DNA of 64,000 nt from NCBI RefSeq assembly GCF_025145845.1, contig NZ_CP102253.1, positions 434,001 to 498,000 on the forward strand, read 5' to 3'. The position numbers and the translations under genes were made by a program. The DNA is from Alistipes shahii WAL 8301. Its GTDB lineage: Bacteria; Bacteroidota; Bacteroidia; Bacteroidales; Rikenellaceae. Below are positions 33,855 to 42,493 of this stretch, piece after piece (position 1 is the first letter of the stretch; each line of letters starts with the position of its first letter). Under the pieces are notes generated by a model. The model saw only the letters and a program-made list of their open reading frames with translations. It had not been told where the DNA came from and ran no database searches.

Positions 33855-35543
33855 TTACCAGTTCATCACGCGGACTTTATAGACATCCAGGTCGGGAACT
33901 TTGATCGTTCGTGTCTCTGTCGAGGCGTTCTTGTCCGTGGAGTAGCGGATGGTCTGTGTCGACCAGCTTTGCGAGCCCTCGGGGTTGGTGGAATCCGTGT
34001 ACCACAGTTCGCCCGTCTCGTCGTTGTAGTTAATCGATTTGATAGCTGTCGATGCGCTGAAGAGCATCATTTCGGTAAACCGGTTGGCGCCGATGTCGTA
34101 GAGATAGGCCCGGCGTCCGCCGATGCAGAGCGTGTTCGAATTGACGTAGCTCATGTCGTGCAGACCTCCCTGGGGCGTCTGTACGGTCTTTTCCAGTTCG
34201 AGCGACGGGGCTGCCGTCTCCCAGTCTTTGAGTTTGTAGATCTGGAGGCTCTGGCCGCCGATCGCATAGAGGCGCTGGGTCGTTTCGTTCCACACGACGC
34301 CGTGCGCCGAGCCGAGCGCCGACTGGTAGAGAATCCGGTTGGGCTGCGAGATGTCGTAAAGTTGTATAGAGTTATTCCCAGAACTTTCGCCTCCGGAACA
34401 AGCCACGACGATGCGGTTGCCGGGCAGCAGTTCCGCCGAGTGGGCGTTGGGAGTCGCCGTAGTGTGGAACAGCACCTCCTTCGTGGCGATGTCGAGCAGC
34501 ACGCACCAGTTGTAGGAGCTGGTGCACAGGAGTTTCTTGCCGTTGTCCACCGGCTTGCAGTCGTCGAGGTGGTTGCAGCGGCTCTTGTCCAGCCCGAGCA
34601 CGGCGGCGGCTTCGGTCGCGTCCCAGCTCCATGTGACCGCATCCTTGTAGGTGGTTTCGTTGGCCAGCCCGGCGTCGATCATGTAGACCATGTTGTCGCC
34701 GCAGAAGATCAGTTCGGTCACGAAATTCGAACGGGCGTCGTCGGTTTCGTGCTTGCCTCCGGCCTCCAGGGTTACGGGCTCCGTCTTCCCGACCGAGAAC
34801 GAATTACCGTCGGTGTCGGTGAGGGTCACGGTGTAGCCCTGCGACAGGGCCACGGGGGCGATCATTACGGGTATCAGCTGCGTCTCTTTCGAACAGTCGA
34901 GGGGTGCGGGCAGCGTCACGGTGATCGTCTGTGCCGATGCCGATGCCGACCAGTCGTCGATGCCGACCGTGAGGTCTCCGGCGATCCCTTCGCCGCCGTT
35001 GGCCTTCACGACCGCCTCGCTGACCGAGTAGTTGCCCTTTTTAACGCTGACGTACATCGTGCAGAAGAGATTCGTGAGCTCCATGCTGCAACCCTCGTAG
35101 GCGTTGAGCCGCGCCGTGGCCTTGCCGGCGAGAATCGGGGCGACGGAACCCGTCTGCGCCGTGGGAACGACGGTTTTCAGCGTGCCGTTCTCACAGCGGA
35201 GATCGGCGTCCGAGGGCCAGAAAGCGACGACCGTCGAAGCGGCGTGCTGCGGCGCGCTGAGCGTGAAGAGAAAGAGCGATTTTTGCGATCCCGGCTGGAT
35301 CGGCGCCGCATAGACGGCCTCCGGGACGCTTTGGTCTGCGGCGAACAGTCCGGCCTTGTCGTTTCTGCCCCAGGTGGGCAGCGTTGTCGCTCCCTTGTCG
35401 TTGTAGTATTTCGACAGCGTCAGGGTGGTTTTCGAAGAGAGTTCCCGGGGCGAGTCGTCGTCGTTCGAGCAGCCCGCGACGAGGAGTCCCGTTCCGGCGC
35501 AGAGCAGCAGGACCCGAAACAGACGGAGTTTTAAGCTATTCAT
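33855..35543 (-). CDS. Lipoprotein: shared fimbrillin-like N-module + DUF6528-type beta-propeller
   Basis: A 562-residue lipoprotein; the ATG at 35543 (MNSLKLRLF) gives a proper signal with lipobox VAGC. Residues about 30-270 form a module shared with the genes at 35581 and 37361 (KTTLTLSKYYN, QKSLFLF, VVAFWPSDA, MELTNLFCTMYVSV, LIPVMIAPVALSQGYTV, PVTLEAGGK), which resembles fimbrillin/Mfa-like two-domain sandwiches. Residues about 275-562 match DUF6528: FCGDNMVYMID, CKPVDNGKKLLCTSS, NAHSAELLPGNRIVVACSGG, a seven-bladed-propeller style repeat pattern. Role unknown; a surface binding or sensing part of the PUL is likely. It is the last of three tandem fusions. Confidence 0.8.
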   Translation of the reverse strand: MNSLKLRLFRVLLLCAGTGLLVAGCSNDDDSPRELSSKTTLTLSKYYNDKGATTLPTWGRNDKAGLFAADQSVPEAVYAAPIQPGSQKSLFLFTLSAPQHAASTVVAFWPSDADLRCENGTLKTVVPTAQTGSVAPILAGKATARLNAYEGCSMELTNLFCTMYVSVKKGNYSVSEAVVKANGGEGIAGDLTVGIDDWSASASAQTITVTLPAPLDCSKETQLIPVMIAPVALSQGYTVTLTDTDGNSFSVGKTEPVTLEAGGKHETDDARSNFVTELIFCGDNMVYMIDAGLANETTYKDAVTWSWDATEAAAVLGLDKSRCNHLDDCKPVDNGKKLLCTSSYNWCVLLDIATKEVLFHTTATPNAHSAELLPGNRIVVACSGGESSGNNSIQLYDISQPNRILYQSALGSAHGVVWNETTQRLYAIGGQSLQIYKLKDWETAAPSLELEKTVQTPQGGLHDMSYVNSNTLCIGGRRAYLYDIGANRFTEMMLFSASTAIKSINYNDETGELWYTDSTNPEGSQSWSTQTIRYSTDKNASTETRTIKVPDLDVYKVRVMNW

Positions 35544-35580
35544 AATTTCAAATCTTTTGTGTCGCATTTTTATTGAGATC

Positions 35581-37200
35581 TTAAAATAAAACGAAACAAG
35601 TTCTTACCGGATAATGATCCGAGATATAAGGAGCACCATAATTTTCTTTCAGAGTTTGGAAAATGCTTGCCACGCATCCGTTATCATAAAAGATATGGTC
35701 AAGTTTACGGGTTCCAGATGTTTTGTAGCCGTTGTATGTGGCTTCCTGATCTGTGACAGGAGCAGTCGCACGGGCATCTTTCATTACTTGGTGCAACGGA
35801 TTGAAACAACTCTCATCGGTATCCGAATTGAAATCAGCAGTAAGAAATACCGGAAGTTGTTCTGAGTTGACCTCCTCTATTTTATTTATAATTAACTTGA
35901 TAGATTCTTTTCGAGCCACAGCGCCGGAATTGTCGAGATGCGTGTTGAAAAAATAGAACCGCTTGCCGGTTGTTTTTTGTCTGAATAACGCCCATGTACA
36001 ACTTCGGTTGTAATTGGCATCCCAACCCTTCGAGGGTATGTTAGGCGTTTCTGACAGCCAAAAAGTTCCTTTATCCAGCATTTCGACTATTGATGTCTGG
36101 AAAAAGATGGCCATACACTCTTCAGAGGCATATGTTTCCGTTTTGGGAGGTGCTTCACCGGTATCGCGTCCTAATCCGTACCAAGCATATTCCGGGCACT
36201 GTTTTGCCAAATAAGTGATTTGATGGGGTTGTGCTTCTTGTAAACCCATTATGGTCGGCTGTTGCCTGTTTATCATCGTTATGACGGCTTGTTTACGATT
36301 CTTCCAGATGTTGTCTCCATCGGAGGGGTTGTCGACACGGATGTTGAAAGAGATGGTTTCGATGACATAAGGCGAACGGGCCTCGTCAGCATCAGCCTTG
36401 CCGCCGGCTGTCAGCGTGATTGGCTTGTCCGATGAAACAGTATATGAAATCCCGTTAATGTCATAGATGGTCACGGAGTATCCTTGCGACAGGGTTACAG
36501 GCGCGAGCATAACCGGGATCAGTTTGATCTCAGCCGAGCAGTCCAGCGGTGTGGAAAACTTTACGGTAACACTCTTTTCCGATGCGCAAATAACACCGTC
36601 CTTAAGCCTGATTGAAGTTTCTCCGGCGATGGCTTCCCCGCCGTTGGCCTGTATAACGGCTTTGGCAATTGCATGGCTTCCCCAAACAGGTATATACATG
36701 GTGTTGAACAGGTGTTTCAACTCCATGTGCAACCCTTCGTAAGAGTCGATGCGACCTGTTGTTTGTCCGATCAGAAGTGGAGCGACGGTTCCTGTCTGCG
36801 TTGTGGGTATCGTCGTTTTCAATATGTCGTCCTCATATATGAGATTCGCATCGGCTGGGTAGAAAGCCACTAATGTTGCATTGCTATGTTTCGGGGCCTT
36901 GAAATTGAGCAGAAAAAGCGATTTCGGCGATTGTGTCTGAATTGGGGAGATGTTGATCTTCTGCAAAAAGTTGTCCCTGATGACGAAAATGCCGGCCTTA
37001 TCGTCTCTTGTCCATGGATGAAGCGTTGTTTCTCCTTCGTTGTTGTAATATTCTGACTGGGTCAGGGTGATTTTTGCGGCTAATTCGATGTATTCCGAGG
37101 AATCGTTATCGGAGCAGCCCGCCATGAAATATGCGGTCATTCCGAATCCTATTCCGAACCATATTGATTTTCGAATTTTATTCAATGAAAAGCGTTTCAT
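35581..37200 (-). CDS. Lipoprotein: shared N-module + endonuclease/exonuclease/phosphatase domain
   Basis: A 539-residue lipoprotein (lipobox MAGC, Cys29). Residues about 40-270 are the module shared with both neighbours, but more diverged. Residues about 275-539 form an EEP hydrolase: TISFNIRVDNPSDG, GLQEAQPHQ (metal-binding Glu), NTHLDNSG, LTADFNSDTDES (Asp/Asn) and the terminal SDHYPV with catalytic His; RKLDHIFY precedes it. Members cleave phosphodiesters or phosphomonoesters in nucleic acids, sphingomyelin or inositol lipids; being exported, lipids or polymer phosphodiesters are likelier than DNA. The gene is visibly more AT-rich than its neighbours, suggesting separate origin. Confidence 0.87.
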   Translation of the reverse strand: MKRFSLNKIRKSIWFGIGFGMTAYFMAGCSDNDSSEYIELAAKITLTQSEYYNNEGETTLHPWTRDDKAGIFVIRDNFLQKINISPIQTQSPKSLFLLNFKAPKHSNATLVAFYPADANLIYEDDILKTTIPTTQTGTVAPLLIGQTTGRIDSYEGLHMELKHLFNTMYIPVWGSHAIAKAVIQANGGEAIAGETSIRLKDGVICASEKSVTVKFSTPLDCSAEIKLIPVMLAPVTLSQGYSVTIYDINGISYTVSSDKPITLTAGGKADADEARSPYVIETISFNIRVDNPSDGDNIWKNRKQAVITMINRQQPTIMGLQEAQPHQITYLAKQCPEYAWYGLGRDTGEAPPKTETYASEECMAIFFQTSIVEMLDKGTFWLSETPNIPSKGWDANYNRSCTWALFRQKTTGKRFYFFNTHLDNSGAVARKESIKLIINKIEEVNSEQLPVFLTADFNSDTDESCFNPLHQVMKDARATAPVTDQEATYNGYKTSGTRKLDHIFYDNGCVASIFQTLKENYGAPYISDHYPVRTCFVLF

Positions 37201-37246
37201 TGTTCAACGTTTTTTATTTTATTAAGAATGACTTTGCTGCAGGTTT

Positions 37247-37357
37247 TCATGACGTTTCCGGAGGTAAGGTTTCCTGCGGCGTGCCGGCCTGCTCCCCGCA
37301 GGCGGCTCCCGAAAGAGCCGCTGCGAGGATCAGCAGTTTGTTGATTGTTCGTATCAT
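37247..37357 (-). CDS. Very small lipoprotein-like peptide (36 residues)
   Basis: The frame starts 3 bases after the stop of the DUF4886-fusion gene. It reads as a complete lipoprotein signal, MIRTINKLLILAAALSGAAC, plus a 16-residue tail (GEQAGTPQETLPPETS) and a TGA stop. After processing only a 17-residue lipopeptide would remain. It could be a real small lipopeptide, or the start of a lipoprotein gene whose body was lost when the AT-rich EEP gene came to lie downstream. The codon use (GC-rich) matches the host rather than the next gene. Confidence 0.45.
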   Translation of the reverse strand: MIRTINKLLILAAALSGAACGEQAGTPQETLPPETS

Positions 37358-37360
37358 CGG

Positions 37361-39508
37361 TTATCGTTGGATTAAGTATTCGTTTTCATGTCCCAGTACG
37401 ACCTGTTCGGCGACGCTGCGCAGGTAGGCGGCCTTCGATGCCTCGATGCCGCAGTCGGCGGGCGAGCTGCCGAACGCCTCCCCGTAGAGCACGAGGTAGT
37501 TGACGCAGGCTTTCAGGTAGGCGCCGTAGACCGACTGGTGCTTATTGTCGGTGTGGTAGAGGTTGATGCCCGAAGAGCCTTCGCGCACGATACGGAACGC
37601 TTCGCCGATCGGCGATATCCACGTTCCGGCGGCTTTTGCCATGGCACGTGCACCCTTGGCATTGTAGTTTTCGAAAGTCGCGAAGTCGGTGAATCCGCCG
37701 TAGCTGCTGGCCGAGAAGGTCCAGGTCTGTTCGAGAATGACTTTGCAGGAGGCCGATTTCGCCCGAATTTTGTCCGCCAATGCCGTGCAGTTGGCAGCTA
37801 TTGACGCCGTGCCGTCGCGTCCGTAGGTCGCGGGATTCTGGCTCTGGTCCTGAATGAAGGCGTAGTCGTAGCCTCCGATGTCGATGGCGTCGGTCGAGAA
37901 CGACAGCCCCAACTGCTGTCCGAAATTCTGCGAACCCTTGAAATGCCCCTTGACATTGAGATAGTGGCCTTCGTTCCAGGCGATCTCTTTGAGCATCCAC
38001 GCCGGGTTGCTGTAATAGGAGAACGAGTTGCCGAGGCAGAGCACCTTTTTCGTGTCGCCCGGGACCGCCGTGCCGAGGTTCTGGACATAAGAGCCCGAGA
38101 ACCCGAATTGGGGTAATTGACTTGCTGAGTCGTCAGCCGAAATGTCTTGTGTACCACCCGTGCAGGTGTAAGGACCCACAGCGCGGCAGCGGATCTGCAC
38201 CGCACCCTCGACGGGATCGGTGAAACGGATGGTCTGCATGATGCTGGCGTGCTGGTAGTTGGTTCCTGTGGCCACGCCCGAGCACTTGTAGGAATAACGG
38301 ATCGAGGGGTCCTCGGGTGCGGTGAGCAGGTCCTCTTCGACGCTCTTCCAGACACCTCCGTCGAGATACTCCACGATGAAGTATTTGGGCGAATTGGCTT
38401 CGCCGGCCATCGTGGCGTCGAACTCTACGGCCGTACCGGCTTCGAGTCGCCTTACGGGCAGGGTGTAGAGCCAGTAGTCACCTTCGACCATTGTCGAGAC
38501 GGAGGGACGGTATGAATTGACCGTGCGGGTGAATTCACGCCCGACGTTGGCCTCGCCGCGTACGACGGATATATAACCCGAACTGCCCGAGGTCGACGGA
38601 AGCATGTTCGAAGCGCTCCACGAGGAGTTGTACTGTCCGACAGTCGATGCCGAGAAGATCCACTGGCTCGGGAAGGCCGGGCCTGCCATCAAATCAGTGT
38701 CGAGCTTGCCTCCGGCCTCCAAGGTCACCGGTTCTGTTTTTTTGATTAAAGCTATATCTTCGCCTTTGGAATCGTAGATGGTCACAGTATACCCTTGCAA
38801 GAGTGTCGCAGGGGCGATCATAACGGGTATCAGTTGTGTTTCCTGTGAACAATCCATGGGGGTGGGCAGTGTTACAGTGATCGTCTGTTCTGATGCTGAT
38901 GTTGACCAGTCATCGATGTCAACGGTGAATTCCCCTGCAATTGCTTCGCCGCCGTTGGCCTTTATGACCACTTTGCTGACTGAATAGTGGCCTTTCTTGA
39001 CGCTGATATACATCGTGCAGAAAAGGTTTTTCAGTTCCATACTGCAACCCTCGTAGGCATTGAGTTGTGCTGTGGCCTTGCCGACGAGAATCGGGGTGAC
39101 AAAACCCGTTTGCATCGTAGGGATGACAGTTTTTAACGTGCCGTTTTCACAGCGGAGATTGGCATCCGAGGGCCAAAATGCGACGACCGTCGAGGTTGCA
39201 TGTTGCGGTGCGTCGAGTGTGAAGAGAAAGAGCGATTTTTGTGATCCCGACTGGATCGGTGCTGTATAGACGGCTTCCGGAGCGTTTTGGTCCGTAACGA
39301 ACAGTCCGGCCCTGTTATTCCTCTCCCAGGCGGGCACCGTTATTGTTCCTTGCTCATTGTAGTATTCCGTTAGCGTTAAATTGGTTTTCGAAGCGAGTTC
39401 GCGGGACGAATTGTCGTTGTCATTAGAACAACCCACGGCGAGTAATCCTATTCCTGTGCAGAAAAGTAGCAAGCCTCGGAGCAAATAGAATTTTATTATG
39501 TTGTTCAT
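37361..39508 (-). CDS. Lipoprotein: shared N-module + middle sandwich + DUF4886 (SGNH-like) domain
   Basis: A 715-residue lipoprotein (lipobox AVGC, Cys27). Residues about 35-275 are the shared module, close to that of the gene at 33855 (about three quarters identical by eye). Residues about 285-480 look like a beta-sandwich (YFIVEYLDGGVWKSVEED; IRFTDPVEGAVQIRCRAVG) that may bind carbohydrate. Residues about 490-715 are DUF4886, an SGNH-like hydrolase: VLCLGNSFSYYSNPAWMLKEI with the Ser of GNS, GYDYAFIQDQSQNP, and a late HTDNKHQSVYGAYLKA in the Asp/His position. It probably removes ester groups at the cell surface. First of three tandem fusions. Confidence 0.83.
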   Translation of the reverse strand: MNNIIKFYLLRGLLLFCTGIGLLAVGCSNDNDNSSRELASKTNLTLTEYYNEQGTITVPAWERNNRAGLFVTDQNAPEAVYTAPIQSGSQKSLFLFTLDAPQHATSTVVAFWPSDANLRCENGTLKTVIPTMQTGFVTPILVGKATAQLNAYEGCSMELKNLFCTMYISVKKGHYSVSKVVIKANGGEAIAGEFTVDIDDWSTSASEQTITVTLPTPMDCSQETQLIPVMIAPATLLQGYTVTIYDSKGEDIALIKKTEPVTLEAGGKLDTDLMAGPAFPSQWIFSASTVGQYNSSWSASNMLPSTSGSSGYISVVRGEANVGREFTRTVNSYRPSVSTMVEGDYWLYTLPVRRLEAGTAVEFDATMAGEANSPKYFIVEYLDGGVWKSVEEDLLTAPEDPSIRYSYKCSGVATGTNYQHASIMQTIRFTDPVEGAVQIRCRAVGPYTCTGGTQDISADDSASQLPQFGFSGSYVQNLGTAVPGDTKKVLCLGNSFSYYSNPAWMLKEIAWNEGHYLNVKGHFKGSQNFGQQLGLSFSTDAIDIGGYDYAFIQDQSQNPATYGRDGTASIAANCTALADKIRAKSASCKVILEQTWTFSASSYGGFTDFATFENYNAKGARAMAKAAGTWISPIGEAFRIVREGSSGINLYHTDNKHQSVYGAYLKACVNYLVLYGEAFGSSPADCGIEASKAAYLRSVAEQVVLGHENEYLIQR

Positions 39509-39528
39509 ATTTGTGGCATTTGATTGGG

Positions 39529-40395
39529 CTATTTTTTCATTTTGCCGAGAATGACCTCTTTGTAGGCTTTTACGACATTTTCGGGCGTAGCGTTCACCCC
39601 GGCGCGGACTTCGTGCATGAAAACTCCCTTGTAGCCGGAAGCCTGTAGGCGGCGGAGGAAATCAGGCCAGTCGATGACGCCTTCGCCCGGCAGCCAGTGA
39701 CGTTCGTCCTTGCGGTCATAGTCCGAAGCGTGGATCGTGCCGATGCGGTTGCCGACGGCCTCGAAGAAGTGCGCATGCTCCTCTTTGAGCAGGTGGTTCG
39801 AATCGAAGCAGACCATGACTTCGGGGTAGTCGGCGATGAGCCGCATAAGCTCGCCCGAGTCGCGGCCCAGGCACGTGCGGGGCAGGTTCTCGATGCAGAG
39901 CACCGCGCCGATCTCTTTGGCGGACAGCGCGAGGCGACCGATGGAGTTGGCCGAGTTCTGCAGGCGGATCTCCCGTTCTTCGTCGGCGATCGGCTCCGAA
40001 CTGGGATGGAGCACGAGCCGCTGCGGGCCGAAGATCGACGCGAGGCGGATCATCCGCTCCATAAGCGCGACGTTCTGTTCGCGCAGCGCCGGATCGGGTA
40101 CCGAGATGTCGAGCTGGCGGCTGAACGGCAGGTGGCAGGACCAGACTTTCAGTCCGGCTTCTTCGAGCAGCGCCTTGACGCGGTAGGCCCGGGTGTAACA
40201 TTCGTTCTCGGGAGCGTTGCGCCAGAAATAGTTGAAGACAACCTCCACGTGGTCGATGCCCGCGGCTTTGATCTGCGCGAGTTTTTCGGGCTCAGGGACC
40301 TTCACCATGCCGAGCGATACGCCCAGGGGGTATTCGGCCCGGACGGATCCAGCAGTCAGCAGAAAGGTTATCGTTATGAGCAGTAGTTTCTTCAT
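39529..40395 (-). CDS. Exported xylose-isomerase-like TIM-barrel protein
   Basis: A 288-residue protein with a signal peptide (about 1-20, ending VRAE). The fold is that of sugar-phosphate isomerases/epimerases: IDHVEVVFNYFW, KVWSCHLPF, LVLHPSSEPI, LCIENLPRT, VCFDSNHLL, GTIHASDYD, and the closing GVIDWPDFLRRLQASGYKGVFMHEV. Metal-binding Glu, Asp and His at these positions are retained. Export is unusual for an isomerase but common for this family in Bacteroidetes PULs, where the substrate is mostly unknown. It lies 20 bases upstream of the DUF4886 fusion, and a hairpin at 40419 separates it from the gene before. Confidence 0.85.
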   Translation of the reverse strand: MKKLLLITITFLLTAGSVRAEYPLGVSLGMVKVPEPEKLAQIKAAGIDHVEVVFNYFWRNAPENECYTRAYRVKALLEEAGLKVWSCHLPFSRQLDISVPDPALREQNVALMERMIRLASIFGPQRLVLHPSSEPIADEEREIRLQNSANSIGRLALSAKEIGAVLCIENLPRTCLGRDSGELMRLIADYPEVMVCFDSNHLLKEEHAHFFEAVGNRIGTIHASDYDRKDERHWLPGEGVIDWPDFLRRLQASGYKGVFMHEVRAGVNATPENVVKAYKEVILGKMKK

Positions 40396-40418
40396 TGTTT
40401 TATTTTGGCTGGTGAAAG

Positions 40419-40444
40419 GAGACGCCGGGGATTCCCGGCGTCTC
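40419..40444 (-). terminator. Intercistronic hairpin
   Basis: Perfect 11-bp stem GAGACGCCGGG/CCCGGCGTCTC with a 4-base loop, 9 bases after the FN3/PQQ gene stop. It lacks a strong T run, so it may be an RNA-stability element or a weak terminator within the operon. Confidence 0.55.
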
Positions 40445-40453
40445 TTGATTCAA

Positions 40454-42469
40454 TTATTTGACGCAGCACGATCCACAAATGTCGCCGCCATGGGTACTCC
40501 AGCTCGATGCGCGTTCGCCGCCGACGTATTTGCCGACGAAAACGCCGTTCTTGCTTGAGCCGCCGATGAAAGCCGAATAAATGACTCCGTCGAGATAGTT
40601 GTTGCCGCCCATCTGCTTCTGGTTGTTGTCGCCGCTCTCGTAGGTCCAAGAATCAACCACGTTGCCGCTGGCATCGAAGATGTAGGTCGTGTTAGAGGTC
40701 TGTCCCGAAGTGATGTAGAAGCGGTTTTCGCTGTCGACGCACGGGTGGGAGTAATTGAAGGCGTTGGCGAGGGAGCTGCCGGTGTGGACGTACTCCCAGT
40801 TGACGGCCGAAAGGTCGCCCTTCACGTTGTAGACCGAACCGTTTTTCGAACCGGCGAAGACCGAACCGTTGGGGGCCACAACGGGCTCATAAAGGAGGTT
40901 GGGATTGTCTTTCTCTACTACCAACGATTTTATCGCTTCATGTGTTTTTATGTTAACGGCCCCTATATAACCATTTCTGCCACCAAAATAAGCAAGGGTT
41001 TTGTCGCTGTTGACGGCAAATCCGGTGATGTCGGACATTTCGCAGCCAAGGGTAACCTTGGCGATTTGTTCGCCGGTTTCAATATTGACGAAGAAAGCGT
41101 CGGTTTGCGTTCCGATCAGCAGCTCGCTGCCGTTAACCAGCAGGCCCCTTCCGGCATCTCCTGCTGAAAACTGCCATTTCTTTTGTCCCGATGCAGCGTC
41201 TATGGCGAAGGCTTTACCCAAAGCATCACAAATGTAAACCACTGTTCCGTTAGCATTGACGGCCGGGGCGGCGCTCTTCATTGAACCGGCTTCGGAGAAG
41301 ATCCACTTCAACTCGCCTTCCGGCGTGATGGCATAGAACTGTCCAGCGCTTGTCGTGCCGTAGTAAATGTCGCCTGTCACGGGATTCACGGTGAGCATGT
41401 TGTAGCTTCCTGATTTGGAGGTTGGTAGGTAACGCCACTTCTCATTGCCTGTCACGACGTCGAAGGCGTAGAGGGCGGAGACTTTGTTGAAGGTGATGAT
41501 GTAGACGGTCTTTCCGTCGGGCGAGAACACCGGACAAGTGCCTTTGAATCCGTTGTAGTTCGAGCCGTCCTGCGCCCAGTCGGTGCTGTAGATGACGTAT
41601 TCGCGGATTTCGACCTCGAGGGTCCACGAGCGGGCGTTGCCGTCGATCGTGGCGTTCAGCTTCACGGTCTGTGTGCCGACCGTGCCCAGTCCGTATTTCA
41701 CGACGGTTCCCTCCTTCACGACGTCGCCCGGGAAGGTCCACTTCACGTCGGTGGCCGTCGGGTAGTCTTCGGTGTTGAACGAGAACGTGATCGGCTGGTT
41801 CTTGGCCGCCTTGTCGCGGTCGAGGATGTAGGGGATCGCCAGGGTCGGCATCGCTTTCGCGGTGGCCGGTTCCGAGGCGCCCTTTTCGTAGTTGGCCGTC
41901 AGCGAGAAGTAATAGTTCTTGTCGTTGATCAGCTTGTCAAGCGTCACGCTCGTCGCGTCCTTGTCGAGCGTCTGTTGCTCGACGTTGTCGGGTGTGTCCT
42001 CGTTGTAGTAGGAGAGCGTGTAGGAGAGCACCGTCGTCGCGGGCTTGGTCCACGCGAGGCTCACGAACGAGTCGCCCGCATCGACCGTGAGGTCGGTGAC
42101 CGGGAACCGCGTCGTGGCGGGTCTGCCGACGGCGGCGACGTAGTTCGAGACGAGTTTTCCGTAGACCGCCTGCACGTAGAAGGTGTACTGCGTGTCGTTG
42201 ACGAGTCCGCCGACCGTGCAGTTCATCTCGCCGCCCGTGCGCAGGGTGACCGTTTCCGAATCGGCATCGGTGTAGTAGACGATGAAGTCCGTCGGGTTCC
42301 AGCCTTCGGGCAGGCTCCAGGAGAGCAGTACCTCCTCGTCGCCCGGCGTGGCGGTGAGATCGGTGACCTGGTGGCGGGCCGCTCCGGCTTCGGGGATATC
42401 CTCACTCCAGCATGCGGTGAGGCCCGCGGCGATGAACGATATCAGCAAAAGGTTGATTATCTTTTTCAT
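40454..42469 (-). CDS. Surface lipoprotein with two FN3 domains and a PQQ-type beta-propeller
   Basis: A 671-residue lipoprotein (lipobox TAC, Cys20). Two fibronectin type III domains (about 30-120 and 122-210), a PKD-like sandwich (about 215-295), then a PQQ/BamB-like propeller (about 300-655) with repeated blade motifs such as LYAFDVVTGNEKWRY, FYAITPEGELKWIF and AFAIDAASGQKKWQF. It occupies the place of the surface glycan-binding protein after susD. The C-terminus is unusual: GGDICGSCCVK, three cysteines in four positions in an otherwise Cys-poor protein. Likely role: ligand capture for the SusCD2 complex. Confidence 0.83.
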   Translation of the reverse strand: MKKIINLLLISFIAAGLTACWSEDIPEAGAARHQVTDLTATPGDEEVLLSWSLPEGWNPTDFIVYYTDADSETVTLRTGGEMNCTVGGLVNDTQYTFYVQAVYGKLVSNYVAAVGRPATTRFPVTDLTVDAGDSFVSLAWTKPATTVLSYTLSYYNEDTPDNVEQQTLDKDATSVTLDKLINDKNYYFSLTANYEKGASEPATAKAMPTLAIPYILDRDKAAKNQPITFSFNTEDYPTATDVKWTFPGDVVKEGTVVKYGLGTVGTQTVKLNATIDGNARSWTLEVEIREYVIYSTDWAQDGSNYNGFKGTCPVFSPDGKTVYIITFNKVSALYAFDVVTGNEKWRYLPTSKSGSYNMLTVNPVTGDIYYGTTSAGQFYAITPEGELKWIFSEAGSMKSAAPAVNANGTVVYICDALGKAFAIDAASGQKKWQFSAGDAGRGLLVNGSELLIGTQTDAFFVNIETGEQIAKVTLGCEMSDITGFAVNSDKTLAYFGGRNGYIGAVNIKTHEAIKSLVVEKDNPNLLYEPVVAPNGSVFAGSKNGSVYNVKGDLSAVNWEYVHTGSSLANAFNYSHPCVDSENRFYITSGQTSNTTYIFDASGNVVDSWTYESGDNNQKQMGGNNYLDGVIYSAFIGGSSKNGVFVGKYVGGERASSWSTHGGDICGSCCVK

Positions 42470-42493
42470 GCTTGTTCTGACTTAAGTGGTTGG

